Positions 10,658 through 22,962 of a DNA stretch of 64,000 nt are shown piece after piece (the stretch's first letter is position 1; each line of letters opens with the position of its first letter). The notes under the pieces were generated by a model. That model was not told the origin of the DNA and ran no database searches. It saw only the letters and a program-made list of their open reading frames with translations. Location of the stretch: NCBI GenBank assembly GCA_037957365.1, contig JARHVA010001471.1, positions 3,044,501-3,108,500 of the forward strand. The letters are read 5' to 3'. The position numbers were made by a program, and so were the translations under genes. The DNA is from Torreya grandis. Lineage: Eukaryota > Streptophyta > Pinopsida > Cupressales > Taxaceae.

Positions 10658-13160
10658 AAGGACTTTTTCTTGTACTTCTATTAACCAAGTTATTTTATAC
10701 AAACTCATCTTGTGCTAAAGTAGGATCCTATAGTCCTACCTTATTCCCATCCAAGTATTTCAATAAATTTTTGAGGACTCTATTGACAACCTCAATTTTC
10801 CAATCTATTTGGGTATGGTAGCTTAAACTGAAACTCAACTTAATGCTCAATTTTCTTCACAAATTATGCCAAAAATGGTCAACAAATTTCTTGTCCCTAT
10901 TTAAGATAGTGTTCTTCAACAACCCATGCAATCTTGCTACTCCTCTTAATAATAAAAATGAGCAACATGCTCGTGGCATCACTTATCTTCTTGTAAGCTA
11001 TAAAGTATGTCATATTTGAGAATTTATCTACAATAGCATAGATATATTCATTACCTTTTTAAATTCTTGGCAGCCTAAGAATGAAATCCATACTCACAGC
11101 TTCCCATAGTCTTTCAGGTATGGGAAATCACTGATATAATCTTGTATTTTGACTCTTTCCCTTGATGTGCTAGAAAAATCTAATAGTCTACACAACATTT
11201 TTCACATCAACTCTCATTTTTGGAAAATAGTAACTCTCACATGGTTGCACTAATGTTGTTTCCACCCCAAATTGACCAATTATACCTCCACTATGTTTCT
11301 CTCTCACCAAATTCTCCTTCATTGATCCATGAGGCATGTTTAAACACCACCCTTTGAACAACAAACCTTCTTGAATGAATTATCCAACCATAGAGTCATA
11401 TCCATGTTGGTTGATCTCTTGCACATTGCCTAAGCTTCATTAAAATTCAAATCATCCTCATACAACTCTCTCATGGAATCAAATCCAACAACCTCTACTC
11501 TCATCTCATGTAACAAAAGACACATTCTACTCAATGCATCAACAACCTTATTCGATTTACCATTTTTATGCTTCAAAAAAAATAATTAACTTTTAATAAA
11601 ATCAATGCACTTCATATTTTTTTTTCTCATCTTACCTTGGATGTTTATAAATTACAATGCTTGATGGTTCATGAACAAAAAACTCTTTGGGTAGAAAATA
11701 GTGCCTCCAATTCTTCAATTCTTAAACAACTACATAGAATTCTTGGTCATAGATTGAATACTTCTTCTCAACTTCATGTAACTTATTGTTTAAGTAGGAA
11801 ATGAACTTACCTTCTTGAATAAAAACACCACCTAGTATTGTCCCACTAATATCATAATCAACTTGAAACACTGTTGAATTCCAACAATGCTAAAAGTGGC
11901 TTTTACGTAACTAATTTATTCATATTTTGAAAGATTTTATCTATTGTAATTGTCTTAATAAATTATTTCTTATCACCCTTCATTGTTTCTTTGATAAGTA
12001 CACATATTCCACTAAATTTCATGATGAACATTTTGTATAAACTTTCTAACTTGTGAAAAATTCTTGCCTCAAACATGTTTCAAGGTGATACACAGTCAAC
12101 AATAGCTCTCATTTTTTCATGATCCATCCACAAGCCTTCTTTGGAAATCACAAATCCTATTACACTAACTCTTCCTTCATAAAATTGCACTTTTTAAAGT
12201 TAACCAACAACTTCTCTTCACTTAATCTTTGAAAAAAAAGACTTAGATGCATCAAGTGTTCCTCTTTTTCTCGACTAAATATCAATATATCATCTAAATA
12301 AACTATGATAAACTTACAAAGAAATGGTTTCAACACTTAATTCATCAACCTCATGAATGTGATTGGTGCATATTTTAGTCTGAATGGCATGATAAGACAC
12401 TCATAAAACCCATCCTTTGTCTTGAATGCAGTTTTCCATTCATGCACTTCTATAATCCATATTTTATGATACCTACTCTTTAAATTTAGATCTTTTTGAA
12501 GTGCTTAACTCCACTCAAGCAATCCATCAATTCATCCATCTGTGGAAATTGAAACATTTACTTGATATTTATCATGTTGATGGCTAGTGAATCCATGCAC
12601 ATACGTCATTCTCCATCCTTCTTGGGTACTAGTACAGCTACAAAAACACAAGGGCTTAAGCTCTCTCTAATCAAAACCTTATCCAACATCTCTTGGACTT
12701 GTCTCTTTGTCGCCTCATTCTCCATGGGTGTTAACCTAAATGTTGCCTTATTCGGTAAGCTTAATCTAAGGACCAAATCCATATGATGGATATTGTTTCT
12801 CATGGGTGGAAACCCATCCAATAATTCCTTAAAGATAATTTCATCATATTCCTCCAACAAGCTCTTCGTCTCATATTGAATTTCATCCACTTTACCTTTA
12901 GTCCCAACATCCTTGGGTTTGGGAATTAAATCACAACATGTTTTTTCCTTCTTCACCACTCTTAGGAATTATTTTCCACTTCTTCTACTCTTTCCTTCAA
13001 TGGACTCAATGTAAAATTTATTTCATCCTTCACAAGTGTAGGTCTTCATCCTACCATATTTTATACCCTTTCTATCAAATTGGTAAGACCTTTCCAACAA
13101 GACGTGACAAAAATTCATGGGCATAACATCACAAAAAAAAATCATCCTTATAGAATCCAA
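10658..13160 (-). pseudogene. Element A: linker, RT, RNase H and integrase core
   Basis: Minus-strand motifs in order are as follows. MPMNFCHVLLERSYQFD (about 13150-13070) is the protease-RT linker. The RT N-terminus is open at 12959-12606 (LLDGFPPM, LPNKATFRLTPMENE, VPKKDG). Then come RMCMDSLAINMI, a YLDDILIF catalytic box (about 12320-12285), RNase H sequence GGVFIQEGKFISYL (about 11850-11800), the integrase zinc-finger region with EKHSGGIIGQF, and core sequence MDFILRLPR (about 11070). The frame is broken many times. It ends at 10658 in LG..KYKKKS, where element D is inserted. Confidence 0.75.
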
Positions 13161-13429
13161 TCTAAAAATTCACAAAACATTGTTCACTTACCAATATTTG
13201 ATGTCCTTTTTTCACTAAGAAACCTTGTATGGGTTTGGCTGCACAATATTTTTTAACCCAAGATTTTCTACCATCTCATTAGACACCAAATTTTTTATGA
13301 TATAACTACAACAATGACTTTGCAACACTTACCTCTAGATTTGCATAGGGTTCTGTCTTCATTTGAATTGTCTCATTCACTTCTTTGCCTAGTTTCAATG
13401 GCACAGACTTCATCATGAGAGCTTTTACA

Positions 13430-14110
13430 TGCTCTATTTATTTTGTGTGAATAGGTGGAGCAACACTCTCTTCATCCACTTGAACAATGTGATTCGTGGA
13501 CTCATTATCTCTATTATTGTTTTATTTTGCATGTGATCATTTAATTTCCCTATGGCCCACCTCTCCACATATATAGCAAGTTCATATGAATCCTCTACCT
13601 CTTCCACTACCATAGTATCCTCTTCCTCTCTAAGATAACCCTTTTCCTCTTGTGTTTTGACTAGAATTGTTATTTTCATAAGTGTTTTTTTATCCTTCAT
13701 GTGTATGATGTCCTCTACCACTTTTTTCTTGCCTCTATCACTAGAGAACCTTCCTCTTCCTCTTAAAGTATCTTTTGGTCTCCTAAACAACTTATCCTTG
13801 GCCTTCAAATCAAATTTATATGCTTCTCCCAGTTACCTCAATCTCATCACACCAGATTCATCTTGAATATAAATATAGAGTCCATTAACATACCTTAAGA
13901 TATTCTATTCATCATCCTCTAAATTACTAACCTAAATAGTGCACTTGTATAACTCTTTCGTGTAGTTATTCACATTCATCTCCTTTTGTCTAAGATTCTA
14001 CAATTTCATGAACAAACTCATCTAATAATATGAAGGTAATATCTTGGCCTTCAACTTTGCAACCATCATATCCCAAGATTTTATTTTCTCTTTACTTTTC
14101 CTTTGTCTTT
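13430..14110 (-). pseudogene. Element A: gag remnant
   Basis: The minus strand reads WDMMVAKLKAKILPSYY and RQKEMNVNNYTKELYKCTI, then a basic RGRGRFSSDRGKKK tract and a degenerate zinc-knuckle region. This is the usual order of gypsy gag (retrotrans_gag core, basic linker, knuckle). Interrupted by stops; one 124-codon stretch (13808-13434) is still open. Confidence 0.65.
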
Positions 14111-14379
14111 TCTTTTTTCTTTTGCTTCATCATTGCTCACATCTTCAACATGTGTTTTTCTTCATTGTGATGTCTTCATTGAATCCAATCTTGTTGTGAT
14201 TCCTCTTATCAGCTTTTCCAAGTCTACAACTCTAGGTGCCCTTGGTCTTGCAACTCTTCCAATGGGATTACCTTTGTTTTCCATATTTTACTCTCACAAA
14301 TTTATGCAATTACAGAACTTTCTCACCCCTGCAACAAATCCAATAGAGCCTCATATGACAATCCAACAAGGAAAACCTT

Positions 14380-14391
14380 GATTTGATACTA
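14380..14391 (-). other. Element A: degenerate primer-binding site
   Basis: The minus strand reads TTAGTATCAAATC next to the LTR end at 14394, a decayed form of the TGGTATCAGAGC initiator-Met tRNA site that is intact in element B. Confidence 0.5.
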
Positions 14392-14393
14392 AT

Positions 14394-15476
14394 TGATGTT
14401 GTTTAGGAAGGGGTTCAATGAAGTATGAATTTAGTCCTAGCATCCTAAACAAGTTTTGAACACTTTTTTATCCATTCTCATGGTCTTCCCATCCTTTTGG
14501 TGGCCATTTGTGAGAGATTTGCAAATTTCATCATTTAACAAGGATTTAACTAGTAAGCAAGGTAAATTACCTATATCTCAAAATTAATTGAAACAGCAAA
14601 AGTACCAAAGGATATAATTACTCAAAAAAAATCTCACAACCTATTTCAACACATTCCCAACCTTGTATGGTCCTCACATAGAACCAGGACTATTATTTTA
14701 ACTAAAATATAATTTTTAGGCCTCTACAAGGCATACACACATACACAAACCACCAAAAAAAATTCATGAAATCATTTTCATTATTTTATTACATGAGTTT
14801 AAGGCTAAAAACACTTCCCAATGACCTACCACATGTTCATTTTTTCTTTTTTTAACTATAATAGTCCAAATATGCTTTCAAGCATTTCGTCAAACACTTA
14901 CACATATTTTCAGAGACCAAATTCTCACTATTGAAGTGGAATTATTGCATGACGTTTTTCCCTACTCCATGTATGTAAAAAACCCACCTTAAATAAGGAT
15001 TTGTATTTTGTAATGATTACACCATTCTCTCCAATTCTCACATGCCAAAATGTCCCCCTTTTCTTCTTTTCTTACACTGTAACATGTATTTCTCTTGTTG
15101 TTATCCCCAAAATCTATCTTCTCTACATATTTCAACTGTCTAAGCCATCGCATAGACTTTCAAAACCATGAAATATGAACAACCCCTTTCAAAAAATGGT
15201 TTTGTCTCTCTCTTGAGTGTTTTTGGGTTGATTTTTTTGTGCTTGTAACTCCTAATATATTCATTCTTTTTTCAAAATGGATCTAGTTGCACCATGTCCA
15301 TACAAAACCACCAAGTCTATATTTTTTTCTAACTAAAGTGGCTTAAGGAATTACAACCAACACCATGTGTATTTCAAGTGTTTGATGAAATGTTTACCAT
15401 AATAAATGCAAAAAAAATTATAAAATAGCTATTTTTTATATTTATTATTTATGATGTAAGATTGCTTATGGGTTCA
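14394..15476 (-). repeat. Element A, 5' LTR
   Basis: Partner of 5229-6313. It starts TGATGTTGTTTAGG and ends GGGTTCA. Many substitutions and small indels separate the pair, indicating an old insertion. Confidence 0.75.
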
Positions 15477-16330
15477 AATGATCATGCATCACTTTCTTCA
15501 CTTAAAAAATCCATTAACTTTTATGTTCGAGACAATGGAAATTTATACTTGATTTTAATCTTGTTCACAGCTCTAGAATTTGTGCACATATACCATTATC
15601 CATATTTCTTTGGTGTTGATATTGTTAGAACTACACCTAGGTTCAATATTTCTCTTATCAAACTCTTCTTCGACAACTCTTGTCTATGTATCTTCACCTC
15701 TTCATTATCTATAGGTGTCAACCTATGCGTTGTCTTGTTTGGTAGATTATATTTGGGTATCAAATCCATGTGACAAATAATGTTCCTCATGGGTGGAAAT
15801 TCATTTTTAGATCAATGAAAATGAACTTCTCATATTCATGCAACAAATCTTTCACTTCCCTTACTATTTTACTTGATATACATGTTATCCCAACTTGTAT
15901 GGATTTAAGAATGAAATGAAAATGTACATTTTTCTTCTTTGCCTCTTTCCAAATTATTTTCTAGAAACTAACAAAACTGTGGGACTAATGTCCACTTCAT
16001 CCCCTTTATTATTCAATGGGCTCAATGTAAACTTATTACCATCCTTAATAATTGTGTAGATATTTTATCTTTTATCATGTGTATACTTCCTATAAAATTT
16101 ATATGGTCTACCCAACCACAAATGACACACATCTATGGGCATAATGTCACACAAAACTTTATCCTTATAAAACATAGTCTGAATAATTGACTATACACAT
16201 ATTTATGCACCAAAATCTAGTGTCTTTTTTATAACCAAGACACATTATACATATTTGGGTGTGTTGCTCTTTTCAAACCAAGCTTATCTTCCATTTCATT
16301 CTATGCCAAACTATTTATGCTACCACTATC
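15477..16330 (-). pseudogene. Element B: protease-RT linker and RT N-terminus
   Basis: The minus strand reads MPIDVCHLWLGRPYKFYRK and IYTIIKDGNKFTLSPLNNK (about 16140-16010), then HMDLIPKYNLPNKTTHRLTP (15790-15596). After frameshifts it reads a decayed KIKYKFP...DFLSEESDA stretch that stops exactly at the element A border. The missing remainder of RT is at 5228-4800. Confidence 0.7.
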
Positions 16331-16499
16331 AGCAATGACTTTGTAACACTTAACTTCAGAGTTACAAATGGCTCAGAAAATATTTTTCTTTTCACCTGTT
16401 TATTCTCTTCTTTGGTTGTTTTTACCAACACTCTCTTCATAATGAGAACTTCTCAATGTTCCAATTATTTCATGTGACTAGGTGATGCAATGTTTTCTT

Positions 16500-17560
16500 C
16501 AACCACTTGTGTAACGTGATTACTAGCCTCATTTCTTCTAGTATTGTTGTTTTGTGCTTTTTGGCACTCATAGGTACTATGACTAATTTCTTTGTGTACC
16601 TAAAGAATATACCCATGAAACCTCTACCTATTCCTATACCATGGTATCCTTTTCCTCATAAATGATATCCTCTTCCTCTTGGTGCATGATTGTGATGATG
16701 AGAAGTGTTTGCTTCTCCCTCATGTGTATATTTTCCTCTTCCATTATTTTTTTTTTCTCTTTCTCTACCTCTTATTCTATTTGTTTGTTTATTTAACAAC
16801 TTCTCTTCAGTCTCCAAAGCACATTGATAGGTTTTTTCTACCAAATTCAAATTGATTTTTCCAAACTCTCATTGTACAGAAATACAAAGACAATTCACAT
16901 ACCTTGAAATATTTGTTTCATCATCCTTAATGTGACCAGCCCAAATTGTAAGCTTGTATAACTCCTTTGTGTAGTCCTTTACATTAATGTCTTTTTAAAA
17001 AAAAATTTGCAGATGCTTGAACAAACACAACTGATAATAATAATAAGGTAGAATATTACCCTTAAATTTTGCAACAATCTTATACCAAGTATGGTTTTAT
17101 CTTTGCCTTTTTTTATCATTTCCATTTCCACATGATCCCACCATAAGGATGCATGTCTCTTCAACTCTATGCAAAAAACTTCACATTTTTTAGGTCTTCC
17201 ATTTACTCATATTCGAATTATTTTTCCAACTTTTTGAACCACTCAATTATATATTCAGTGCACAAACTTCCTAAGTAGCTAGAGGTGCCCTAATTTTGTT
17301 TGCCTCCCATCTTGGCATTGGATTTCAAGAATATATCCTTAATTCTTCATCCAAATCTTATATCTAAAATTATAGTGCTTTTCCTTCATCTTTACTCACA
17401 TCTACAATAACTCCTCTACACTGTGCACTCTCCATAAATTCAATCTAGCTCATATTCCTCTTAACATATTTTCTAAATCTCTAACTCTTGGTGTTCTTCA
17501 TCCTCTTCTAATAGGTACTCTAATGTGTGTCATTTATACTTCTAACATCTCTCAACAATG
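16500..17560 (-). pseudogene. Element B: gag remnant
   Basis: The minus strand reads LKRHASLWWDHVEMEMIKKG (about 17170-17100), a retrotrans_gag-type core, then an arginine/glycine-rich stretch with RIRGREREKKNNGRGKYT (about 16780) and PRGRGYHL. Stops and frameshifts throughout. Confidence 0.65.
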
Positions 17561-17629
17561 TATAACTCTTCACAATTTAGAAAAAACTCAAGTGGAGCCT
17601 CACACGCTCTATTATATAGGACACAACTT

Positions 17630-17641
17630 GCTCTGATACCA
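17630..17641 (-). other. Element B: primer-binding site
   Basis: The minus strand reads exactly TGGTATCAGAGC, complementary to the 3' end of initiator-Met tRNA and standard for plant gypsy and copia elements. One base separates it from the LTR start at 17643. Confidence 0.85.
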
Positions 17642-17642
17642 A

Positions 17643-18650
17643 TGATGCAAATGTGTATGATGGGGCTAAGTAAATGGCTACATTTCCTTGTAGCCTATTT
17701 TCAACACTCTCAAATAGACACATGCTCAAGCACACCATACTTAGATTTTGAGACCAAGACCATATTTTAATGAATTCATATGGCATACTTAGAACATAAA
17801 ACACACACACCACACTTATGTTATTGCTTGAATTACAAACACATTCCCTCTATGGACTTGATTAGTTCTTACTACCTTCTAATATTCTACAATCAAGCCT
17901 TTGTTTCTCTCTTAAAAGATTCCAAAACTCTGACTTTTAAGCCTCTATCAATATACCCCTTTCCATTTAAAGTATTGTTTGACTTCCTATGACTCCTTGA
18001 ATGTCACTTCGAATTCCCAAGTAATGTTTAATAAACCCATTAAGCTCATAACTGAACACAACTTTCAATATCAATACTACACATTATAGTTATCTTTATG
18101 GGAAAAAGGTAAGTTAAAGGATGTGGAGGCAAAATCAATGCAAGAAAAAGACACCTTGTGCAATTATTGGAGTAAAAATCCATATGATCGAGAGTCACTT
18201 TGCCAACACTCACCTTTCTTGGGATCAATCCACAAAGGTTGATGAGTATGAACAAGAGTTAGTTAACCTGAAAATTCAAGTGGTTGAACTTTAGATAGGG
18301 GTATTAGGGTCTTTTAGGTAGTTTTATATGTTGTTGAAAACATTTATGGGGCTAAAACTAATGTGGGAAGGTCGTGGCTACAAGGACATGACCCCAACTT
18401 GTTTCTATCACTATATACCTTGCCCATCATCATAAACTTCTAATTGTTTGAACAATAACCAAATATGCCAACATGCAAATCATTGTGTTTTTCTTGTTCC
18501 CATCCTTACCATTTATAGATGCCCAACAATCTAATATCGTACTTGTAATATTGTTGATTCCTACCCTAAATGAGATAAGTATGTGTGTGCGGCCAGGATT
18601 CTTCTTGCACAATGTTGATAATTTAAAATCTTGTTTCTAGATATTATTAT
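17643..18650 (-). repeat. Element B: 5' LTR region (outer end not resolved)
   Basis: Sequence abutting the primer-binding site and starting TGATGCAAATG. It is not similar to the LTRs of element A. No second copy lies in the window, so the outer border is a guess. No gene seen; short open frames are spurious. Confidence 0.4.
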
Positions 18651-18819
18651 TTTGAAAAATAAAATCTCATCATAAATTTTCATCGTAGAAGGTTTAATTG
18701 GTGTGTGCCTTAAGAGTTATGAATTTTTGAGTTTTTCTTTATAACAGGCCTAAATTTTCAAATTAACCATACCTGTGAATTTAAAATTGGTTGACATCAA
18801 TCTCTTTTGTTTTATTGGT

Positions 18820-18821
<2 letters not shown>

Positions 18822-18866
<45 letters not shown>
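18822..18866. repeat. (AT)n microsatellite
   Basis: About 22 uninterrupted AT units. Confidence 0.97.
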
Positions 18867-18868
<2 letters not shown>

Positions 18869-18959
18869 TTGTAAAAATATACATTCTTATAAAAATGTTG
18901 ATTGTAATATATGGTATAGGAAAATAAAACCAAGGTATAGATAGTCAATTTCTAGGCCG

Positions 18960-19649
18960 ACATCATAGACAGTTTGTTTCAAGCTCAATTTGTAAGGAGT
19001 ACTTTTTCTTAGACATACTAGGATTTGATTTGTGTGCTAAATGGTTTTTTTGAGGTATTTGAGATTAAACATTTTCATTATGTGACTTTTTTATGTGAGG
19101 TTGGAAACATTAAGCTCATCGAAGGCATCATGCTTTATTTGTAATACTAAGTTTTGGCCCATTGAAAAGTTGACATTGAGGTTTTGTAAAAAATATTAAG
19201 GCATTGAATCGCCTCTTGGAAAGAAGCTTCTTGATAGTCAAAAGTGAAGAAAGTATCATCTATAAAATACCCATTTATGCGCTGAAAGAATCAATCAAGA
19301 AGAAAATTATCCCTGATAAGTTCACAATCTTCTTTGTGATCAAGAAGATAACCAAACACCTTGGTGGCCAAAACATATAAAGTAGGGCCTAGAGGGCAAT
19401 CCAGTCTAATGGAGTGATAAATTCCAAAGTCATAAAACTTGTGCTCATTGATGGTGAGGTAGGTTGACACATCATGAAATAAGGTTTACAATGTCAAAAG
19501 AAAGAATTGTCCAAAACCCAAAACCTTAAGCGTAGCAAAAATAAAGGACTATTCTATTCGATTATAAGATTTTTCAAAATCAAGTTTGAGAAATATGGTC
19601 GAAGCTCAAGCCCATTCCTTTCCTTCCCAAACTACAATTAAACTATCCA

Positions 19650-19728
<79 letters not shown>

Positions 19729-20110
19729 GAATCCCATTTGCTCAGGTCTAATGATTGCAAGCATAATATGGCAGAGGCCATTCGCTAGGGCCTTGGCAAT
19801 GTTTTTATAAGAAACATTCAAAATGGTGATTGGATGCCAACTAATAATAAGCCCCTAGTCACCAAACTCGAGGATGAATTTAATATTTCCTTTATCGATG
19901 ATAGCTCCTAATGACTTATTTTTTAGGGCTTCTTTATAAAATTATAATAAATGGGGTCTTACAAATTTCCATGTAGCTTTGTATAGTTCACAAGGAAAGC
20001 CATCAATCCTTGGTGCTTTGTCATTGGCCATGCATTGCACTACATGAAAGAGCTCGAGAAAGAGGAGCATTGTAGTGTTTTTTGGTATGAAAGGCTTAAT
20101 TCATGGGGCA
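18960..20110 (-). pseudogene. LINE reverse transcriptase
   Basis: The minus strand reads MANDKAPRIDGFPCELYKA (about 20035), PITILNVSYKNIAKALANGL (about 19830-19775) and IIRPEQMGF just before the microsatellite. On the other side follow LKFDFEKSYNRIE, RLDCPLGPTLYVLA (about 19410-19370) and FIDDTFF (about 19270-19245), the catalytic box usually written FADD in plant L1 elements. Decayed. Confidence 0.75.
19655..19725. repeat. (TA)n microsatellite inside the LINE RT
   Basis: About 35 TA units interrupting the RT frame between the IIRPEQMGF motif and the following LDSLIVVWEGKEWA block. Confidence 0.97.
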
Positions 20111-20899
20111 CCACATTCAAACATTATTATATCTTCCTAAGCTTGGAGCACCAAATTATAATGGTCCAAGAAGGCCGAGGAGATTTTTGGTAGACTAGTG
20201 AGGCACTTAGGAGCAAGCTTGATGGCTTTGATTTGTTCTTTGGCTTGTTTGGCCATGAGATATTTGAATAAATCATTTAAGGCACATTATCTAATTTTAA
20301 TCCAATACAAATGGGCCCTAATTTGTGCCCCTCTAGCTGCATGGCTATCAGTAATTTTAATCTTGTGCTTGAGAAAAGAAACCATGTCTTGAAGTTTTGA
20401 GACAAAAGGGTTTTTGCTTAGGGATAGAGACAATCCTTTGGTATTCCTTAATGAGAGTGCCATAGACCCACTTTCAAACTTGCATAATCTTGTTTTCATA
20501 GTGATGGAGGAAGGTGGTGGTGCAGTTGTTTACCTAACTCCACCACTCAATCTAGCTAGTAGTGTATGGTAGACATGGATCCAAATTCCACACTCTAGGG
20601 GTGTTGTCATGGCTGAAAAGGGATGTGTTTAGGAAGAATTAATTATGTGGGATTTTAAGATAGTCATTACACCACTCCACTCTACAAGTGACAGAACTAT
20701 GATCAGGAAGGACAATTTTAGATGGACTATGATAGCTTGCTTATTGGAAATTGAGAAGGAGAGCACATGTTGCTTGGAAAGCATGATATAATCCAACCAT
20801 TTTAGGACCCAATTTCCACACGTATAGAAATTGGACCAAGTAAACCATGGTGTATTAATTAATGCATGTCATTGAAGGGGTGGGTCTATTAATTCCCAT

Positions 20900-21290
20900 C
20901 AGTGTTTAGAATAATACTACATTTCACGTTTTCCAACCCACCATCTCATCGAAAGAGCACCAACTTTGTCCTCAGGATTCTCAATCATATTAAAGTTGCC
21001 ACAAATCATCCAGGTGGAAAGATGTTGATGGTCAAGCCACAAATCATCTAGGTGGAAAGATGGTGATGGTCAGTGAGCCATCTCCATAACGTCATTATGT
21101 CAGGGTTATCATTCGAGGCATAAACATTGAGAACCCCTAGGAAACGACCATCAATGTCAAGTAATACCTAAATAACTTGATGTGATAGATCTTCTCTCGA
21201 AGCAATAATTAAAGGGTTAAATTTTGGTGAAACCAATGTATTGGTGCCTCCTTTTTTATTTCCATGCGAAGTGAAAAAGTGAGATGCGTC
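20900..21290 (-). pseudogene. LINE endonuclease domain
   Basis: The minus strand reads GVLNVYASNDNPDIMTLW (about 21135-21080) and ICGNFNMIENPEDKVGA (about 21015-20965). The second is the endonuclease motif that normally carries GDFN, here with Asp replaced by Asn. The region down to about 20110 links to the RT and keeps recognisable but broken frames. Confidence 0.65.
20998..21073. repeat. 38-bp tandem duplication in LINE endonuclease
   Basis: GCCACAAATCATC units begin at 20998 and 21036. The second has a few substitutions. Confidence 0.85.
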
Positions 21291-21854
21291 AGACTATATA
21301 CTCCTCAAAGATGATTTTTAAAAAAACCTTGAAATATAAACTTTTTATAAATAAATGAAATCTTGAACACCCAACCATTGACAAGTGGTGCACATAGAGA
21401 AACTGCAAGAGGACTCTATGAGACATTGAGCATCCCAGGAGAATAAATTCATTAGGAGGAATCCTCCATGAATAATCCTCCATCTTTTATATATTTTCTA
21501 AAGGAAGTGTTGCAAAACGGTTGCCTAATAAAAAATTTTGGTTTTGGAAAAATTAAATCTCCTAGCAAAATGGAATGGCATTTAACCCCATTTACTTCCC
21601 AAGGAGAGTCGTTGTAGTCACAAGCAGACTACACAACCACCACATGGTAGGACTGCTTGCAAAGGGTGTCCCAGCATGGGGAGAACTTAGTGGTGAGTGA
21701 TTAACTTGAGAAACTTGGCTCTAAGAGGCCGTAAGATCATTGTGACACTAGGGAGGACTAACAAGATGGGGAAAAACTTTATCCATCTTTCTTTCTTGGT
21801 GAGGCTTGATAATGGGGGGAACAGAGGTCACCTTAGAATTATTGTGATCAACGG

Positions 21855-22624
21855 CTATTTTTTGTTAGCCATCATAGTCCAACCATCATTATTTTGAGCC
21901 ACCTTTTGCTTTTTAGGTGGTTCTTGCTCGGTGGATGGCTTTGAGTGAACCATAAAGGGACAATCATGAATATTATGATCAAGCACCTGACATCTAAAGC
22001 ATGTGTTCAAGAGATTGAAGTAGGTGACTTTCTGCGATAAGTGTTTTGGTCCTACTTTAATATCAATGAACTCTTTCAAGTTTTTTGTCAAATCAACCTC
22101 AACACAAACACATGTATTATGGCATGTTTATCAACTCATGACAAAGCCCTTGCCCTATGGGTTTGACAATCTCATCAACGAATGCCTATAGAGGAAGCAA
22201 AAGACCTAAAAGCTCAACTCAGACAAGAACCAAAAGGAAAGTATGCTTAGACACTTTGAAATTGCAAGTCCAAGCAGACACAATCATAAGGGTATTCCTT
22301 AAGAACCAACGACTCGACCTAAAAAGGAGGACTTGGACTTGAGAGGGCTCTTTAAAGGAGAACCCAAAAAAAACTCTTGGTATGGTTACAAACACTAGTA
22401 ACTTGAAAACCCAAGGGCTCCTAGTGGGGTCAAATTTAGGGATTGAGTCCTCAGAGGGGATATGGCCAACATAGTAAGTAAAAAGACAATTATTTTTATA
22501 TGGTATCTACACACATTATCAAGAGTGTCTACTTGTAAACAAACATTACGACAAGGAGGATTACCAAAAAATATATTTCATCATAAACCTTCAAGACAAA
22601 CTTTGGAGCTCGTTTCGACGCCAT
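21855..22624 (-). pseudogene. LINE ORF1-like region with CCHC zinc knuckle
   Basis: An ATG at 22624 starts MASKRAPKFVLKVYDEIYF. After frameshifts, an open stretch (22091-21855) contains CFRCQVLDHNIHDCP, a perfect C-x2-C-x4-H-x4-C knuckle, preceded by VGPKHLSQKVTYFNLLN. This is the usual end of the nucleic-acid-binding ORF1 protein of plant L1 LINEs. Confidence 0.65.
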
Positions 22625-22962
22625 CCTTCCCAATGTCAATAACAATAATTATGACAATTGATAGAAAAAGAATCTGCCCAAAAAACATAAAATAAAATGT
22701 AATAAATGTCAGCTTAATCTTAAAAGTCCAACATAAATGATATGAAAACAAGGCAAAATATGTTAAAGAGCGACCAACATACAAACCCTAACAAAAAAGT
22801 TTATCCATAGTAATTGTAATTTTTTTTTTAATACAATACATTTTACATGATAGTTTTGGCTGCTATCTTTGACTCCGCTTATTTTTCAAGCTTTTGGCTG
22901 CCATATCCGACTTTTTTATTTCTGCACTTCGGCCCCGTATATTATAATGGTTTAACATACTT

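Larger units (their letters stand above)
5229..15476 (-). mobile_element. Gypsy element A, decayed, with LTRs of about 1.08 kb; hosts element D
   Basis: Minus-strand Ty3/gypsy element bounded by two similar LTRs (5229-6313 and 14394-15476). Internal order in reading direction: degenerate primer-binding site near 14380-14391, gag (about 14110-13430), linker (about 13160-13020), RT (12960-12050), RNase H (about 11900-11650), integrase zinc finger and core (about 11420-10658), insertion D (7009-10657), then the end of integrase (7008-6590). The element sits in the RT of element B. All genes are broken by stops and frameshifts. The left border is known only to within a few bases. Confidence 0.75.
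4500..17642 (-). mobile_element. Gypsy element B, decayed, split by nested element A
   Basis: Minus-strand Ty3/gypsy remnant. Reading leftward, it has a primer-binding site (17630-17641), gag fragments (about 16500-17560), the protease-to-RT linker (about 16000-16330) and the start of reverse transcriptase (15477-15900). After a 10.2-kb interruption the RT resumes at 5228 and runs to about 4800, followed by a piece of integrase core (4500-4790). The RNase H region and zinc-finger part of integrase appear deleted, and no left-hand LTR was found, so the 3' end is missing. Stops and frameshifts are abundant. The pol sequence is closely similar to that of element A, but the right-hand LTR region differs. 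Confidence 0.75.
18900..22624 (-). mobile_element. LINE (L1-type) remnant, 5'-to-3' on the minus strand
   Basis: Three parts of a plant L1-like LINE in order: ORF1-like region with a CCHC knuckle (22624-21855), endonuclease (about 21290-20900), and reverse transcriptase (about 20100-18960). Stops and frameshifts occur throughout and an (AT)n microsatellite interrupts the RT. No poly-A end or target-site duplication was identified; the borders are those of recognisable sequence. A short 38-bp tandem duplication (20998-21073) lies in the endonuclease. Confidence 0.75.

Noticed and set aside
12606..12959. Minus-strand 117-codon frame considered as a host gene
   Set aside because: It is the N-terminal part of a gypsy reverse transcriptase within element A.
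19586..19821. Frames on both strands rich in alternating Tyr-Ile
   Set aside because: They read through a TA microsatellite; the flanks belong to a decayed LINE RT.
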